64,000 nucleotides of DNA, from positions 226,818,467 to 226,882,466 of the forward strand of contig OX336388.2 of assembly GCA_946902985.2 (NCBI GenBank), given 5' to 3'. Made by a program: the position numbers and the translations under genes. Source of the DNA: Meconema thalassinum (taxonomy: Eukaryota > Arthropoda > Insecta > Orthoptera > Tettigoniidae). Below are positions 44,203 to 54,965 of this stretch, one piece after another. Position 1 is the first letter of the stretch. Each line of letters opens with the position of its first letter. The notes below the pieces were generated by a model. It was not told the origin of the DNA, searched no databases, and saw only the letters and a list, made by a program, of their open reading frames with translations.

Positions 44203-45561
44203 TCAAAAATGAAACGAAGTCATATAATACCAGGTCATACAATGCTCCGGAAATGGGTCAGATCGGTCTACTCCAGCAGTGACTCCGCCACTTAACTGGG
44301 TAGCTGGAGCAACGAATTCCAGGCCCAAGAATAAAATGCATCGAATCTGAAGCTGACTTGTCCGTTCCATAGTTAAGGTATGACTAGTCACCATTTGTCC
44401 CTCAGGAGTCATAATGCGGTTGATGTACTTCTGACGGCCTTTGCGGCACGCCCGTATAAAATGATAAACGGAGGGTGCCTCTGATGCCAGATGTTGATGA
44501 TCTTGTGCTTGAAGTTTGAGTCCCTCCAATGCTTTGCGCTGCAGCGTGAGGAGCTGCGCTCGGATTTTCTTTATTCGGCGATATGTATTAGGGTTGGTAG
44601 GGTCTTCATTGTATAACTGTCGTAAACATTTATAGTAGAAATCTGTCGTCTGATGGATGTGGCGTCTTCTCTCGGCACTGTAGGCCTTTAATAACCTAAC
44701 AGCTCTGGGCTTCGCATACTTCAGCCACCACTCAAGAGTATCTTGAAACCGGTGAATGTGGCGTTTCCAGTTATGCCATTCAGTGGCAAAGCTATCTTTC
44801 ATGTCCAAGTGTGTCAGAATAGAATCATTTAACCTCCATGTTCCTCTCCCACGGCGAGGTCCCAATTCTGGTTGGCGAATCTTGCACAGATACGCACAAT
44901 GGTTTGAAAACTCCACCGGGCATACATCTGTTTCTCTCACGTGTTCTTTCAATTCCCCGCTGACATATATTCTATCCAGTCGAGAAACACCATTATGGTA
45001 GTAGTACGTGTAACCGGCTGCCCCCGACGGCTTCAGTTCCCATGTGTCTTTTAAGCGTAACCCTTGTATTAACGCAGATAGTGCAGGGCAGCCCTGAAAG
45101 TGGCCACTTTGGTCTTTGGGCGATAGCACTGCGTTAAAATCCCCACCGAGGATTATATTGTCGGTATGATTATGGAGAAGTGGGAGAATATCTGTGGTAT
45201 AGAAGAGCCGGCGTTGTATCCTGGCCTGCGAACCAGAGGGAGCATATACATTGACAATCAAAAGATCTCGAATACGGATACTGATTCCGCGTGAGTTGAC
45301 TAACTGGACAGGATCCGCATATGGTATATGGTCCTTAATGTAGATAGCTGTACCACGTTTGTGCTCATTGACATTAACTATTTTATCGTAGCCAGAGATG
45401 GTAAGGAGGTCTTCCGTAGCCACTTCTTGCAACAGAACAATATCCACATCTTGGTCTCGTATGAGGTTGCGTAAGAGCGACTGTTTACTAGCAGTTTGAA
45501 TGCAATTTACATTGAGTGTCATTAGCGTGTATGTCAACAACATCGTCAGATAGATAGCCAT
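44203..45561 (-). pseudogene. LINE ORF2, endonuclease domain, 3'-truncated
   Basis: The ATG at 45561 begins MAIYLTMLLTYTLMTLNVN. An APE-type endonuclease follows: LLQEVATEDLL (catalytic Glu, about residue 43), IVNVYAPSG, ILGGDFNAVLSP (about 142), TYYYHNGVSRLDRIYVS (about 190) and FSNHCAYL (Asn where SDH is usual). A basic linker rich in Arg and Gln runs to about residue 395, near QMVTSHTLTMERTSQ. The last ~45 codons (to 44203) do not look like RT and probably come from other sequence. Its partner is ORF1 upstream (stop at 45604-45606, 43 bp before this start). Confidence 0.8.
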
Positions 45562-46975
45562 TTTTTTTTTACCGAAATAAACAAGATGGAGATGGGGTGG
45601 TCTTTAACGCTTGTCGCTCGACTTCCCGCCTTGTAGTCGGGGGTCCCTGACACCCGCATAAGGCTTGTGCGTTCCCTCTTTTGACGCCCGGATTGTTTTA
45701 GCTTTGGAGGAGGTTTTCAAAGGTGCCTGTTCTTTGGGAGTTATTTCCTTGTTGTCCATGATCCCCTGGTCCCGTGACCCCGTCTCTTCTGTATCCATGT
45801 GTCTGGAGGGGTCGTCTTCTATTTCATCCGACCATCGTATACCAGCGGTCTGTGGTTCACAACTAACTATGGACTGGTTTGAGGGTGGCATACTGGTAGC
45901 ATTGTCTCCTGAGGTCACGCCTGCTGTGACCGCATCAGGGCTGGCAGTGCTAGTGTCAGGTTTCTGGTCAGCTTTAGGAACTATAGAATTGTCCGTCCTA
46001 CCTAGACTGCCATTGGTGTATTGGCTAGTATCAGACAAACCTGGCAACGCTGTCTGCCCGTGGAGTTCCTGTTGTAATGTGGGAGTTTGTTGTTGTTTAC
46101 TAGAGGAGGGCAATGGCCCAGCTGGTTGCGGCGATAAGGCGGTGGAGTGAGAAGGCAACACGTCCATCGTGTCTTGTGCTACAGCTGACGTATCAAGTGG
46201 GGCAAGTTGTTCGGCAGAAATACTGACGTTAGATGAACAAGGTGCCGATAAGGCAGGCGAGACAATGTCACTGTCCTTGTTGGCTACAATTTCACTGAGA
46301 AGCTTTGGGCCGGTTTTATGTTCAGTTTCACCGCGCCTCACTGGGCATTCCTGTCTAAAGTGATCAGTGGCATTACAATAAAAGCATGATCGAGGTTGTC
46401 CATCATACACCACCTGTGCTTTGTAGCCATCGATAGAAATAATGGATGGAATTGCAGTTTTAGTTCAATCCGCATAGCCCGAATACCACTCAAAATGTTG
46501 AATAGGTAGGTAGCTGACCATCGTTCGTTTCTAATTTCACGAACTTTCCCGTACTTACTAAAGTACGACATTATCCGGTCATTCGGCAGTTCAATGGGAA
46601 GGTTCATGATTCGGATTAGTTTGCTATCAACATCCGCACAAGTTATAATTACCTCAGATATAGAGCCATTAAATTTCTGTACCTGGGATTTTCCGTTGGT
46701 ACTGTTGAGGACCTTCTCCATGAGTAGTTTGCTGGTGAACTTGATGAAAACAGCAGCTTCCAAATTGTCTAGTTGAATGGCTTCTAATTGGTCCACGTTG
46801 AGTTTTAGGGTGTACTGGATCCACTCATGTATTTCTGCAGGGCCTGGTTTATTGGCCTTGTCGGGGAAAGCACATTTTATAGTGTTTTTCCTAATACTGT
46901 TGGTTGCCATTTTAACTGTACTTGAAAAGACTTGAAAGTTAGACACTCGAATACGTCACTCCCAACGAAGCAAAG
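44335..46975 (-). mobile_element. L1/Tx1-like LINE, 5' half only
   Basis: Minus-strand element with ORF1 (RRM-like plus CCHC) and the endonuclease part of ORF2. Coding similarity stops near 44337, just after the endonuclease and its linker, and the RT is absent. Retaining the 5' half while lacking the 3' half is the reverse of ordinary 5' truncation, so a later deletion or template switch is likely. Its 5' end lies within about 50 bp of the 5' end of the R4-like LINE on the other strand. Confidence 0.75.
45604..46910 (-). pseudogene. LINE ORF1, RNA-binding gag-like protein, frameshifted
   Basis: The ATG at 46910 starts MATNSIRKNTIKCAFPDKAN. An RRM-like segment follows (IMNLPIELPNDRIMSYFSKY then GKVREIRNERW). 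About 46450 the frame shifts by one base; the continuing frame has VVYDGQPRSCFYCN with a CCHC zinc knuckle (C-x2-C-x4-H-x4-C, about 46330-46375). A Ser/Pro/Thr-rich tail ends in GGKSSDKR at 45604. RRM plus CCHC is a usual arrangement in ORF1 of Tx1/L1- and I-like LINEs. It binds element RNA to form the RNP; here the frameshift breaks it. Confidence 0.75.
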
Positions 46976-47019
46976 CGCAGCGAACCGCTCGCTGCCAGGG
47001 TTCAGACCGGACTGTGACG

Positions 47020-47775
47020 ATGAGGCGGGCTCCTGTCGCACAAGAAGATACAGCCCAACAACTACAGCAAAGCCAACCAACGTCAAGTGCTTTGCCTGCT
47101 GAAAGTGCTGTGCCAGAACCACTTCCGGCACTCACCCAAGCAGGCCTGCCAAGAAAGCGCTTAAAATGGTCAATCGCAATGAAAAAGACCATAATGCGCA
47201 TTTATTATAAGGTGACTCGCATTGGAACAGAACTAACTGGATATAGGCAGAAATTATTCAATGAGTTCCATGAAGCATACCCCGAACTCCGTGTGACTGA
47301 ACAGAGAGTGGCGGACCAATATAGGGCGATAGTCCGTAATAATTTAGTGCCAGAAGCAAGACTTAATACAATCAAGCAGGAGGTCAGAAGAGTGTTTGAT
47401 TGTGATCAAGGAACTAATCTGGAGAGTGAATTAGCACAAGAGCTCCATGAGCAGGAAGAACATCAAGAAGAACACAATGAGCCAGTCAGTGGCATACAGT
47501 CGGATACACATCATGAAGATGAGTCACATACCAAGATCCTAGCAGATGAAATGATGACGGCTATGACTCAGTTCAATGGAACAGACCCAATGCTTAGACC
47601 TGCCTTGCCTCGAGTAAATTCATCTAGGAAGGTATCAAAAATTTTAAATATCATGAATCAAGCTATACTTCCCAAACACTTGATAGATGTGAATGACTTA
47701 GAATCTCTTCACACTGTACTGTGGAGCCGTTACAGTTATCAGAACTATTGGCATCCAACTGAGAGAAAGGAATAA
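47020..47775 (+). pseudogene. R4-like ORF, N-terminal part
   Basis: The ATG at 47020 starts MRRAPVAQEDTAQQ. A Gln/Pro-rich start is followed by a basic helical region (KRLKWSIAMKKTIMRIYYK, about residues 50-70, and EQRVADQYRAIVRNN) of the kind that precedes the RT in R4/R2-type elements and may bind nucleic acid. An acidic His/Glu linker (EEHQEEHNEP) follows. The frame ends at 47775 after PTERKE, but the next frame is open from before this point (RNNSCSKKCAPVTPKWERR), so a one-base lesion separates it from the RT. Confidence 0.75.
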
Positions 47776-49693
47776 TTCCTGCAGTAAGAAATGTGCTCCT
47801 GTTACTCCTAAGTGGGAAAGACGTCTGATAGGCAATATTGACAAATTGCGAACAGATATTGGCTGTTTGACTGAGTTTATCAGAGGAACGCACACAAGAA
47901 GACTGGTGAGACTCTGTAAGGCAATAATGAGGCGGTCCAAAATCCACACCGACCGAGATGATCCAAACACAAAAGCCGAACAGTGTTTAGATACACTCAA
48001 ACAGAAACTTACGTTGAAAGCGAACAGACTTTCCAGATACAGAGCCAGTAGGAAACGGAGACAGGACAACAACTTATTTGTCAAAGGCGAGAAGAAATTC
48101 TACAGAGCACTGAGTGAAAACCATGTATCCTTAAATGCTCCTTATCCAACAAGAGAAGAAATTGAAGAGTTTTGGAGCAATCAACTATCCAAAGCCACCA
48201 ATTTTAATTCAGACTCCCATTGGGTTCAGGAAGTAACAGACTTCTCTAAAGAATTTATTCCGATGAAATATGATCCAATAACATCCTCTGAAATTCCTTC
48301 CATCATTAAAGGTCTTCCGAACTGGAAAGCACCTGGTTTAGATCAGATACAGAATTACTGGTATAAGAAATTCTGGTGCGTATACGATCTTCTGTCTACT
48401 CTGGTGAATGAAGTTGTTGCTCATCCACAGAAGATGCCAAATTTCCTTACACAAGGTGTAACACATCTACTTCCGAAAGACCCACAAAATATGCAAGATC
48501 CTGGAAAATACCGTCCAATTACATGCCTTCCCACGATGTATAAGATCATCACGTCCTGTCTTAGTAGGAGGATATATGCTCACTGTGAAAAAAATAACAT
48601 CATAGCAACACAACAAAAAGGATGCACGAAAGGGTCCAAAGGGTGTAAAGAAATACTTATCATTGACTCAGTGGTTTCTAACCAGGCCTTTACCAATAAC
48701 AGAAATTTATTCACGGCATATATTGACTACAAGAAGGCCTATGATTCCGTGCCCCATGATTGGTTGATCCATATTTTGTCAGTGTATAAGATTGATCCTC
48801 AGATTATATATTTCTTGGAACACGCCATGACAACGTGGCGTACAGTGATGTGCCTTAGTACTACAAATGGCAGTATTGTAACAAGTATGATCCCAATCCA
48901 CATGGGAATATTCCAAGGAGACTCCTTGAGCCCATTATGGTTCTGTCTTGCGATGAACCCACTATCAAACCAACTTAATTCAACAAAATATGGATTCAGT
49001 ATCAAGAAGAACTCCAGGGAGCTTGAAAAGCTCAACCATCTCCTGTATATGGATGACCTAAAGCTATATGCTGCCACCAGAGCACAACTAGAGTTTCTGT
49101 TGAAGATAGTGGAAACTTTCTCGCAGGATGTGAAAATGGAATTCGGGCTGGAGAAATGTAAGACGCTGAACATTATGAAAGGCAAGCTGCAGGAAGGTGT
49201 ATATGAAACAGCTCAGGGCCTGCAGATTGCAACAATGCTCACTAGCGAGACCTACAAATATCTGGGAATGAAGCAAGCCAGACACATAGAACACTCAGTA
49301 GTGAAACAAGATCTGACGAAGGAATTTATCAGAAGAATTAAGCTTGTTTGTAACACCAGCCTCAACAGTAAAAACTTGGTTAAGGCAATCAACGCTTATG
49401 CTGTCCCTATTCTTAGTTACTCGTTTGGGGTCATCAAGTGGAGTAAAACTGACATTGCAAGTTTAGAACAGAAAATTAGAACATCACTGACCAAGTCACG
49501 AAAACACCATCCCAGGACATCTGTGGAACGAGTCATGTTACCGAGACATATGGGTGAGAGAGGAATTGTTGATATAAACAACCAAGTAGCTCGACAGATC
49601 TATGAGCTAAGAAAATACTTCTGTTCTGTATCGAACCATTCGATGCTGCACAAGGCTGTCACAGAAGGAGATGATTCAACTCCACTACTCTAA
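47768..49693 (+). pseudogene. R4-like ORF, reverse transcriptase part
   Basis: Continues the protein in the next frame (first ATG at 47846). RT motifs in order: LPNWKAPGLDQIQNYWYKKF, YRPITCLPTMYKIITSCL, then motif A in FTAYIDYKKAYDSVPHDW (near 48712), motif B as GIFQGDSLSPLWFCLAMNPL, and motif C as YMDD at 49046-49057. The thumb has ETYKYLGMKQ and PILSYSFGVIKWSKTD. All catalytic Asp residues are present. The stop UAA at 49691-49693 interrupts an otherwise open frame into the endonuclease. It may be the only lesion in this part. Confidence 0.88.
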
Positions 49694-50536
49694 AGTCAGC
49701 AAGAGACTCAAATTCAGGTGCGCAGTGATTTGGATAGATTCAATGCCTGGTTGTCCAAGCCACTACACGGAAGACATCCCAATGAAGTCATCCAAACTCA
49801 CGTCGACAAGCTAGCGTCGAACTTTTGGTTGATTTCTGGGCAGATGTTTCCTGAAACAGAAGTCTTTATGATGGCTATTCAGGACCAGGTTGTCCCCACG
49901 AGGAACTACCTAAAGTTCATAATCAAGGATGCATCTGTGCAAGATGACCATTGCAGATACGGTTGCCCAACATCTGAGACTGTTCAGCATATTATATCAG
50001 GTTGTCGCCATTTTGCAGGGACAGAATATAGGAAGAGACATGATTTTGTTGCCAAGATAGTCCATCAAGAATTGGCAATACAACTTCAACTGCTGAGCCA
50101 AGAGAAAGTGCCGTACTACAAATATGCTCCTGAAAGTGTACTGGAAAATGACAGCTTTACGTTGTACTGGGATCGTACTGTATTGACAGACCAATCAGCT
50201 GTGCACAACAGACCTGATTTAGTTCTTGTTGACAAATGCATGAAGCACACCACCTTCATAGATGTGGCGATCCCAAACAGTGGCAACATACTAACAAAGC
50301 ATGTTGAAAAGCTGTCAAAATACACAGAGCTTTCAGAACTGATAAGGAAGCAATGGCACATGGCACAAGTCAGGACAGTTCCTATTATTATCTCCAGCAC
50401 TGGCGTGATTCCCAACAACTTAAAGGAATCGCTCACGGCGTTGAAATTAGACCCAGGCCTTTTCAAACTGATGCAGAAAACAGTCATACTTTCTACGTGT
50501 CGCGTAGTAAGGCTGTTCTTTGGCAATCAGGCCTGA
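49694..50536 (+). pseudogene. R4-like ORF, C-terminal restriction-like endonuclease
   Basis: Same frame as the RT, past the stop at 49691-49693. A Cys/His cluster CRYGCPTSETVQHIISGC (C-x3-C-x7-H-x4-C) is followed after about 75 residues by RPDLVLVDK and FIDVAIPNSGN. This is the PD-...-D pattern of the REL-type PD-(D/E)XK endonuclease shared by R2, R4/Dong, NeSL and CRE elements. The domain nicks the target DNA for target-primed reverse transcription. It appears intact; the C-terminus ends CRVVRLFFGNQA at 50536. Confidence 0.85.
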
Positions 50537-50679
50537 AGCAATGAGGGAAATATGAAGCTACTACTCCATGCAGTCACCAAGAATTTGCTCCTTGTGATAT
50601 GTACGGTATCTGGGATTGTAAATGTTTTCTTTCCAGCAAATGCTGAGAATGTGTAAGCGCATGCGCAAAATAAATAATA

Positions 50680-51066
50680 ATAATAATAATAATAATAATA
50701 TCGTATGGTCTTGGGTGCCGGCAAGCTTTGTTATTTGACACCCACAGGGTAGCTTGCATGTCGAATTTAGTTGTTCCTTGAAGCACTATTAAAGCCAAGG
50801 AGGTTAGATATCTAAACTCCTTGAACACTATAGCGTTTTCTAGTAGAGAATTGAGGAACTTTGCGTAGGCGGAAACTCCCGAGATTAATTTTGCAATTAT
50901 GAACACGACCTACTGAATTCAAATGGGTTCTTTGAAATGCCAACATCGTATGGCATGCGAGTCGTAATTTTTGCCTCCTTTCAAAATCACTTACCACGGC
51001 CAGGAGTGATAATAGCTTGGGGTTAGTAATCCGACACGTTAACCACTCACCCACCGGGGCAAGCAA
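50680..51066 (-). mobile_element. SINE-B with (TAA)n tail next to the R4-like LINE
   Basis: (TAA)n at the left, tatcgtatggtcttgggtgc, then the body and tRNA-like head (aaccactcacccaccggggc, plus strand) to about 51066. Box B is damaged by a small deletion (gagtgataatagcttggggt). The head abuts the MULE-like C-terminal frame. The R4-like LINE appears to have used this SINE's TAA tail. Confidence 0.8.
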
Positions 51067-51740
51067 ACATATTATGGACTGGCAATACGAAGAAATGCTA
51101 ATAATTTAGAAAAAATGAGAAAAGCTGTTTGGGACACCATCTTTAACAGGACTTCAATAGACGAGGGTCCCTGCCATTCTTTGTGTTCAAACGGCCCGAG
51201 TCATTGTGTAAAATATCAGAGAGCTAGGGTAACTGGAGATGAATACAGACATGATCATCCCCTCCCAGGGTTAATATGAGATGTTATAAAGCCTATCTAT
51301 AGACTAGGGACCTGGCTGGTAAAAACTTACTTTCTAAATGGGAGAACATAAAATCCAAACGAAAGTGTTGGAACGCTTGCCTAAAACCGTAGTTGTGGGC
51401 TTCAATACCCAAAAATTAGATTTTTGGATGTCTTGTTGTGTTTCAAAGATGGGTCAGTCAGCAGGATGAAAGTAAAAAGTGATATGGACATTGAACCGGG
51501 TGTTAACATGAAGAATGCATTTCTATCAATTGACAATCTGTGGATACAGGAGGCCGAGAAAAGTGCTCTAAAATGACAAATGAGGCCAGAAAACTAAAGA
51601 GGGCTGCCAAACCTAGGCTGGAGGATGCTGAAACCTGGAATGAAGATCTGGCGAGTTCTAACTATGAATACAAGTGGGACACGTTACATCATAAACTTTA
51701 AATGTATTTTCCCAAAACTATGAATTTTTCAGCTTTGGGT
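51067..51740 (+). pseudogene. MULE-like transposase C-terminus
   Basis: Starts within YYGLAIRRNANNLEKMRKAV and continues VWDTIFNRTSIDEGPCHSLC, then KYQRARVTGDEYRHDHPLP. A stop (about 51279) and frameshifts follow. Further words are RLPKTVVVGFNTQKL, NAFLSIDNLWIQEAEKSA, MTNEARKLKRAAK, and the terminal LHHKLKMYFPKT-type word (read here as YKWDTLHHKL, stop, MYFPKTMNFSAL). This order is that of the C-terminal third of arthropod Mutator-like transposases. The catalytic DDE core that should lie upstream is missing, replaced by SINE-B and the LINEs. Clearly a pseudogene. Confidence 0.8.
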
Positions 51741-51843
51741 ACGCTTTTCTCTGAAACTATTAGCCCTATAGCAATGATATTTGGTACAGCGTTCAGGCAA
51801 TGCACTCTTAATAAAATGTACTAGAATCAAAATAGTAAGAAGA

Positions 51844-53046
51844 ACAAGTAGTTCCATGAAGAACTAACGCCTATTTTCATATATCATACGTATGTTAATT
51901 GCCTCTATCAACGTACAAATTTTCAGTTTGATTGCTGTAATAGATTCGTAGATATTGAGAACCGACTAAGTATTGCGGATGGTCACCATGTTGGATTTTT
52001 ATATATGTATGTCTTAGAGTTATGTACTGTTACATGAAGATTATTGTGTACGTGTAATATTCAAATTTCAATCGCATGATTAGAACACAAGAAGTAAAAC
52101 CGAGATTTAAAAATTTCGCACAGTTGCCATCATGTGGTTATGGAAACAATTGAAAAAATTCGAAGCCAGTGGATTAACATTTGTATAAGAATTTACTGTA
52201 CCAAGTGTCACTGCACTCGGATGGTTAAATTGCGAGAAACGACCATGTGAATATTTATACTTCGCGTCACCGTCATGTTGGATTTGTAATCACCAGGTTA
52301 TTGAAAGTCCTATAGCCCCTATGAACATTAAAAAATTCAGTTTGATTGCTGGAATAGATTCGTAGACATTGAGATCCATCTAAATATTTCGGATGGTCGC
52401 CATGTTGGATTGTTATATGTATAGGCCATAGAAACATGTACCATTAAAGGAAAATAATTGCGTAGGTTCATTATTCAAACTTTCACTTCGATCGCATTAT
52501 TACGACACAAGAAATAAAAATTAATTTTAAAATTCGCACAGCCGCCATCTTGAGGTTATGTAAACAATTGAACAAAGTTAGATGTCGGTGCATTACAATG
52601 TGTATAAACATATACTGTACCAAGTTTTATTGCGTTTGGTTGGTTAAATCGCTAGAAACGTCTATTTAAATGTCGCAACTTCGCTTGGCCGCCATGTTGG
52701 TTTTGTAGTTACCAGGTTTTCAAAAGTCACATACGTGAACTTCTAGTAGTTCCTTTTATTACCGTAAAATATTCCAGGGTGATATCGTAAATAGTTTCGG
52801 AGATATTGAATGCTGGCGAAATATTTCGCACACCCGTCATGTTGGATTGGTGAGACGTAACAAAATTTGAAGGGCAAGGTCGGAGTCGTCCGGAATAGTG
52901 CTATGAGCTTACCGAGTTTCATTGAAATCGCTCGAGCCGTTTAGAAGTTATTGGGGGGACACACACCATCACACACACACACATAGACAGACACACGGAC
53001 AAAAGGTGATCTCATAAGCCTATTTTTTCATAAATAAAAATAGGCT
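51844..53046 (+). mobile_element. Family H element, copy 4 (diverged)
   Basis: Left edge: hairpin agttccatgaagaact (51849-51864), then cgcctattttcat. Right edge: a (CACA) tract at 52960-52985, gacagacacacgg, ctcataagcctat, and aaataggct (53038-53046). Internal modules of about 300 bp carry repeated phrases such as ccatgttggatt (near 51988, 52276, 52402) and attgagatcc. No coding sequence. Same architecture as H copies 1-3 with a different interior. Confidence 0.6.
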
Positions 53047-53640
53047 AAAATATGGCAAATATGTATATAAATAAAGAAATAATGCCAATTTTTTAGTTAA
53101 CATACTTTTATTCCAATTTTCATCCACATAAAAATGTTATTATCATAAAACTAGTATACTTAAAATAAGATATGATGTCCTATATATGGTTAAAATTTGG
53201 TCTGATTTCAGCAATTAGTTTCCAAGAAATATGCACCAACGTTAGTATGGTAAACTATAGGAAATTCACTCATTGCCTGGTCCCCTTTATGAGTAGCATT
53301 TTGCTTATAACTTGTGACTCGATCATTTCCTTATCTCACATTGATCCATTTACCTTCCTCCATCATCCCAGAACGTTTGTAACATCATCACGGATACTCC
53401 CTGTATATGGAAGCTACTGAGGTATGAGTGGTGCTAAGTGATGGCCTTCAGGGCACAGTTAGTGCCTGTGAAAGGTTCTACTAATAGGGTCAGTGCTATT
53501 GTTCTGACTGAGTTAGGAAAGCAATGAAAAACTACCTCACTTCTCATCTTGCATTGTACGCCTCATTATAGCTATTCCTGTGGCGGTACTTTTTGAGGAT
53601 CCAACCAGCCTCTGTGCTCACTACCCAACAGACATCTATA
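53047..53640. other. No feature recognised
   Basis: An 82-codon frame at 53172-53420 lacks recognisable motifs. tggcggtactttttgaggat (about 53581-53600) resembles a mariner-type end but has no partner. Confidence 0.4.
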
Positions 53641-54501
53641 AGGTGCGTTCAAAAAGTAACGAGCCGGAGGCATAATTACAGAAACCAGTACCTGAATGTT
53701 AGAAGTATTGGCCCTGGCTGTTGAGGCACTTGTCCCACTGTGACACGAGGCGGTGAATGGCTGTCTCATAAAACTCCCTGGGCTGCGATGTCAACCAGTT
53801 CCGCACGTACAGCTGGACGACGGCGTCCGAGGTGAATCGTTGGCCCCGCAGAGCCCTTTTCAGGGGACCAAACATGGCGTAATCACAGGGAGAGAGGTCT
53901 GGACTGTATGGAGGGGGGCCGACAACCTCCCATTTGAATTTTTGCAGGAGTGCCGCGACTGTATTGGCCGTATGAGGTCGTGCATTGCCGTGGAGCGACC
54001 ACGGCGGCTATGGCGTTCACTGCCACTCGGTGGTCCTGGGTAATGAATGCATCAACCAGCTGGACGTTGTCATCTGTAATGCAGGGGGGTGCCCCAGACC
54101 GGGCATCATCGGCTATCGACACCCGTCCTTCCCTGAAGCGCTTGTGCCACGCCTTGATACTTGCAAGGGACATGCAGTGTTCGCCGTACACTTGAGACAT
54201 TCGGCTATGAATGTCCGTTCCCCCTACTCCTTCCGCTGTCAAAAACCGAACAACACCTCTTTGCTCTTCGTTTGACGCCTCCATGTCACTGTTTGCAATG
54301 CGACTGGCAGCGTTGGACGAATGATGCATGCTGCTGCTCGCATTGTATCGTCACGTGACGTGCACGCGTGCCTTCTAGCGACGGGCTGTGACCTTCTACG
54401 CTCTGGTCGGAACCACACCATGTTACACACGCCACGATTAGCCGATGTAGTCACCGGTTTGGGCATTCCAGCCTCCGGCTCGTTACTTTTTGAACGCACC
54501 T
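53641..54501 (-). mobile_element. Mariner-derived element, internally deleted, copy B
   Basis: TIRs as in copy A (aggtgcgttcaaaaagtaac at 53641 and its complement ending 54501), with TA on both sides (53639-53640, 54502-54503), the standard mariner TSD. Minus-strand coding with the same internal deletion as copy A. 861 bp against about 1.3 kb for an intact mariner. Confidence 0.92.
53883..54329 (-). pseudogene. Mariner transposase N-terminal fragment
   Basis: From 54329: MHHSSNAASRIANSD, then EQRGVVRFLTAEGVGGTDIH and SRMSQVYGEHCMSLASIKAW, the first helix-turn-helix of mariner transposases, and GAPPCITDDNVQLVDAFITQ. After AIAAVV the sequence jumps to the ARPHT region. In this frame the remainder reads as unrelated residues, while another frame keeps LHDNARPHTA and the WEVVGPPPYSPDLSPCDYAM word (about 53950-53870). 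The first catalytic Asp region is deleted, so it cannot be catalytic. Confidence 0.85.
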
Positions 54502-54559
54502 TATATATTCGGTCGTTTGGGCCACTTATGGACCACGGTGCTTGTGCTTAAGCGGTGTT

Positions 54560-54965
54560 TCGCTACTTCTGGTGTTTTTGGTGTTTTTTTTCTGAAATCT
54601 TGAGCCTTTCTATTGGACCAATAATCTTTCATTTTCTTGCTGAATTCTATCTTACGTTCCTCGGACCATTTCCTGGACGCGTTGTGGTGAACTTCTGTAA
54701 TGCCTGTGAGGAACTCTTGTCTTTTATTGTGTCTTGATGAATATTAAGTTCAGCGAGATCCTTCTCAATTTGTTTGATCCACAAGGACCCAGTGGCTTTA
54801 CCCTTCTTGGCTACCTTGAAGATCTTATAAGACAGCTTGTGGTGGGATGGACCATTCTGTGCAGGTGGCTGTAGAAAGCCAGGCGTCTCCTTCTGATGGC
54901 TCAGGTGAGGTTTCCCTGGTGTTTGTAGAGTACACAATTTGGTTTGTACCATCGTCTTCCATCTG
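54560..54965 (-). pseudogene. RTE/CFDP2-like LINE C-terminal fragment
   Basis: Minus strand: HHKLSYKIFKVAKKGKATGS, LWIKQIEKDLAELNIHQDTI, then, with small damage, ALQKFTTTRPGNGPRNVR. The W-x-K-x-I-x-x-D-L-x-E-L/V-x-I word is shared with 57165-57640 and with the C-terminus of the full LINE at 22520-22580. It ends in AT-rich sequence towards the mariner element. Confidence 0.65.

Larger units (their letters stand above)
46985..50679 (+). mobile_element. R4/Dong-like non-LTR retrotransposon, nearly intact
   Basis: About 3.7 kb with one long frame (47020-50536) encoding an N-terminal domain, RT with YMDD, and a C-terminal restriction-like endonuclease (REL-ENDO). The frame is broken only by one frameshift (about 47700-47770) and one UAA (49691-49693). 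The 3' end runs directly into (TAA)n (from about 50671), which is also the tail of a SINE-B. Dong of Bombyx is known to insert in TAA repeats; R4 uses rDNA. The RT motif LLYMDDLKLYA and the REL motif order support this clade. The exact 5' end is not certain because no TSD was seen. Confidence 0.8.

Noticed and set aside
44203..44335. RT sequence at the end of the L1-like ORF2
   Set aside because: The last ~45 codons carry no RT motif and appear to be read-through into other sequence.
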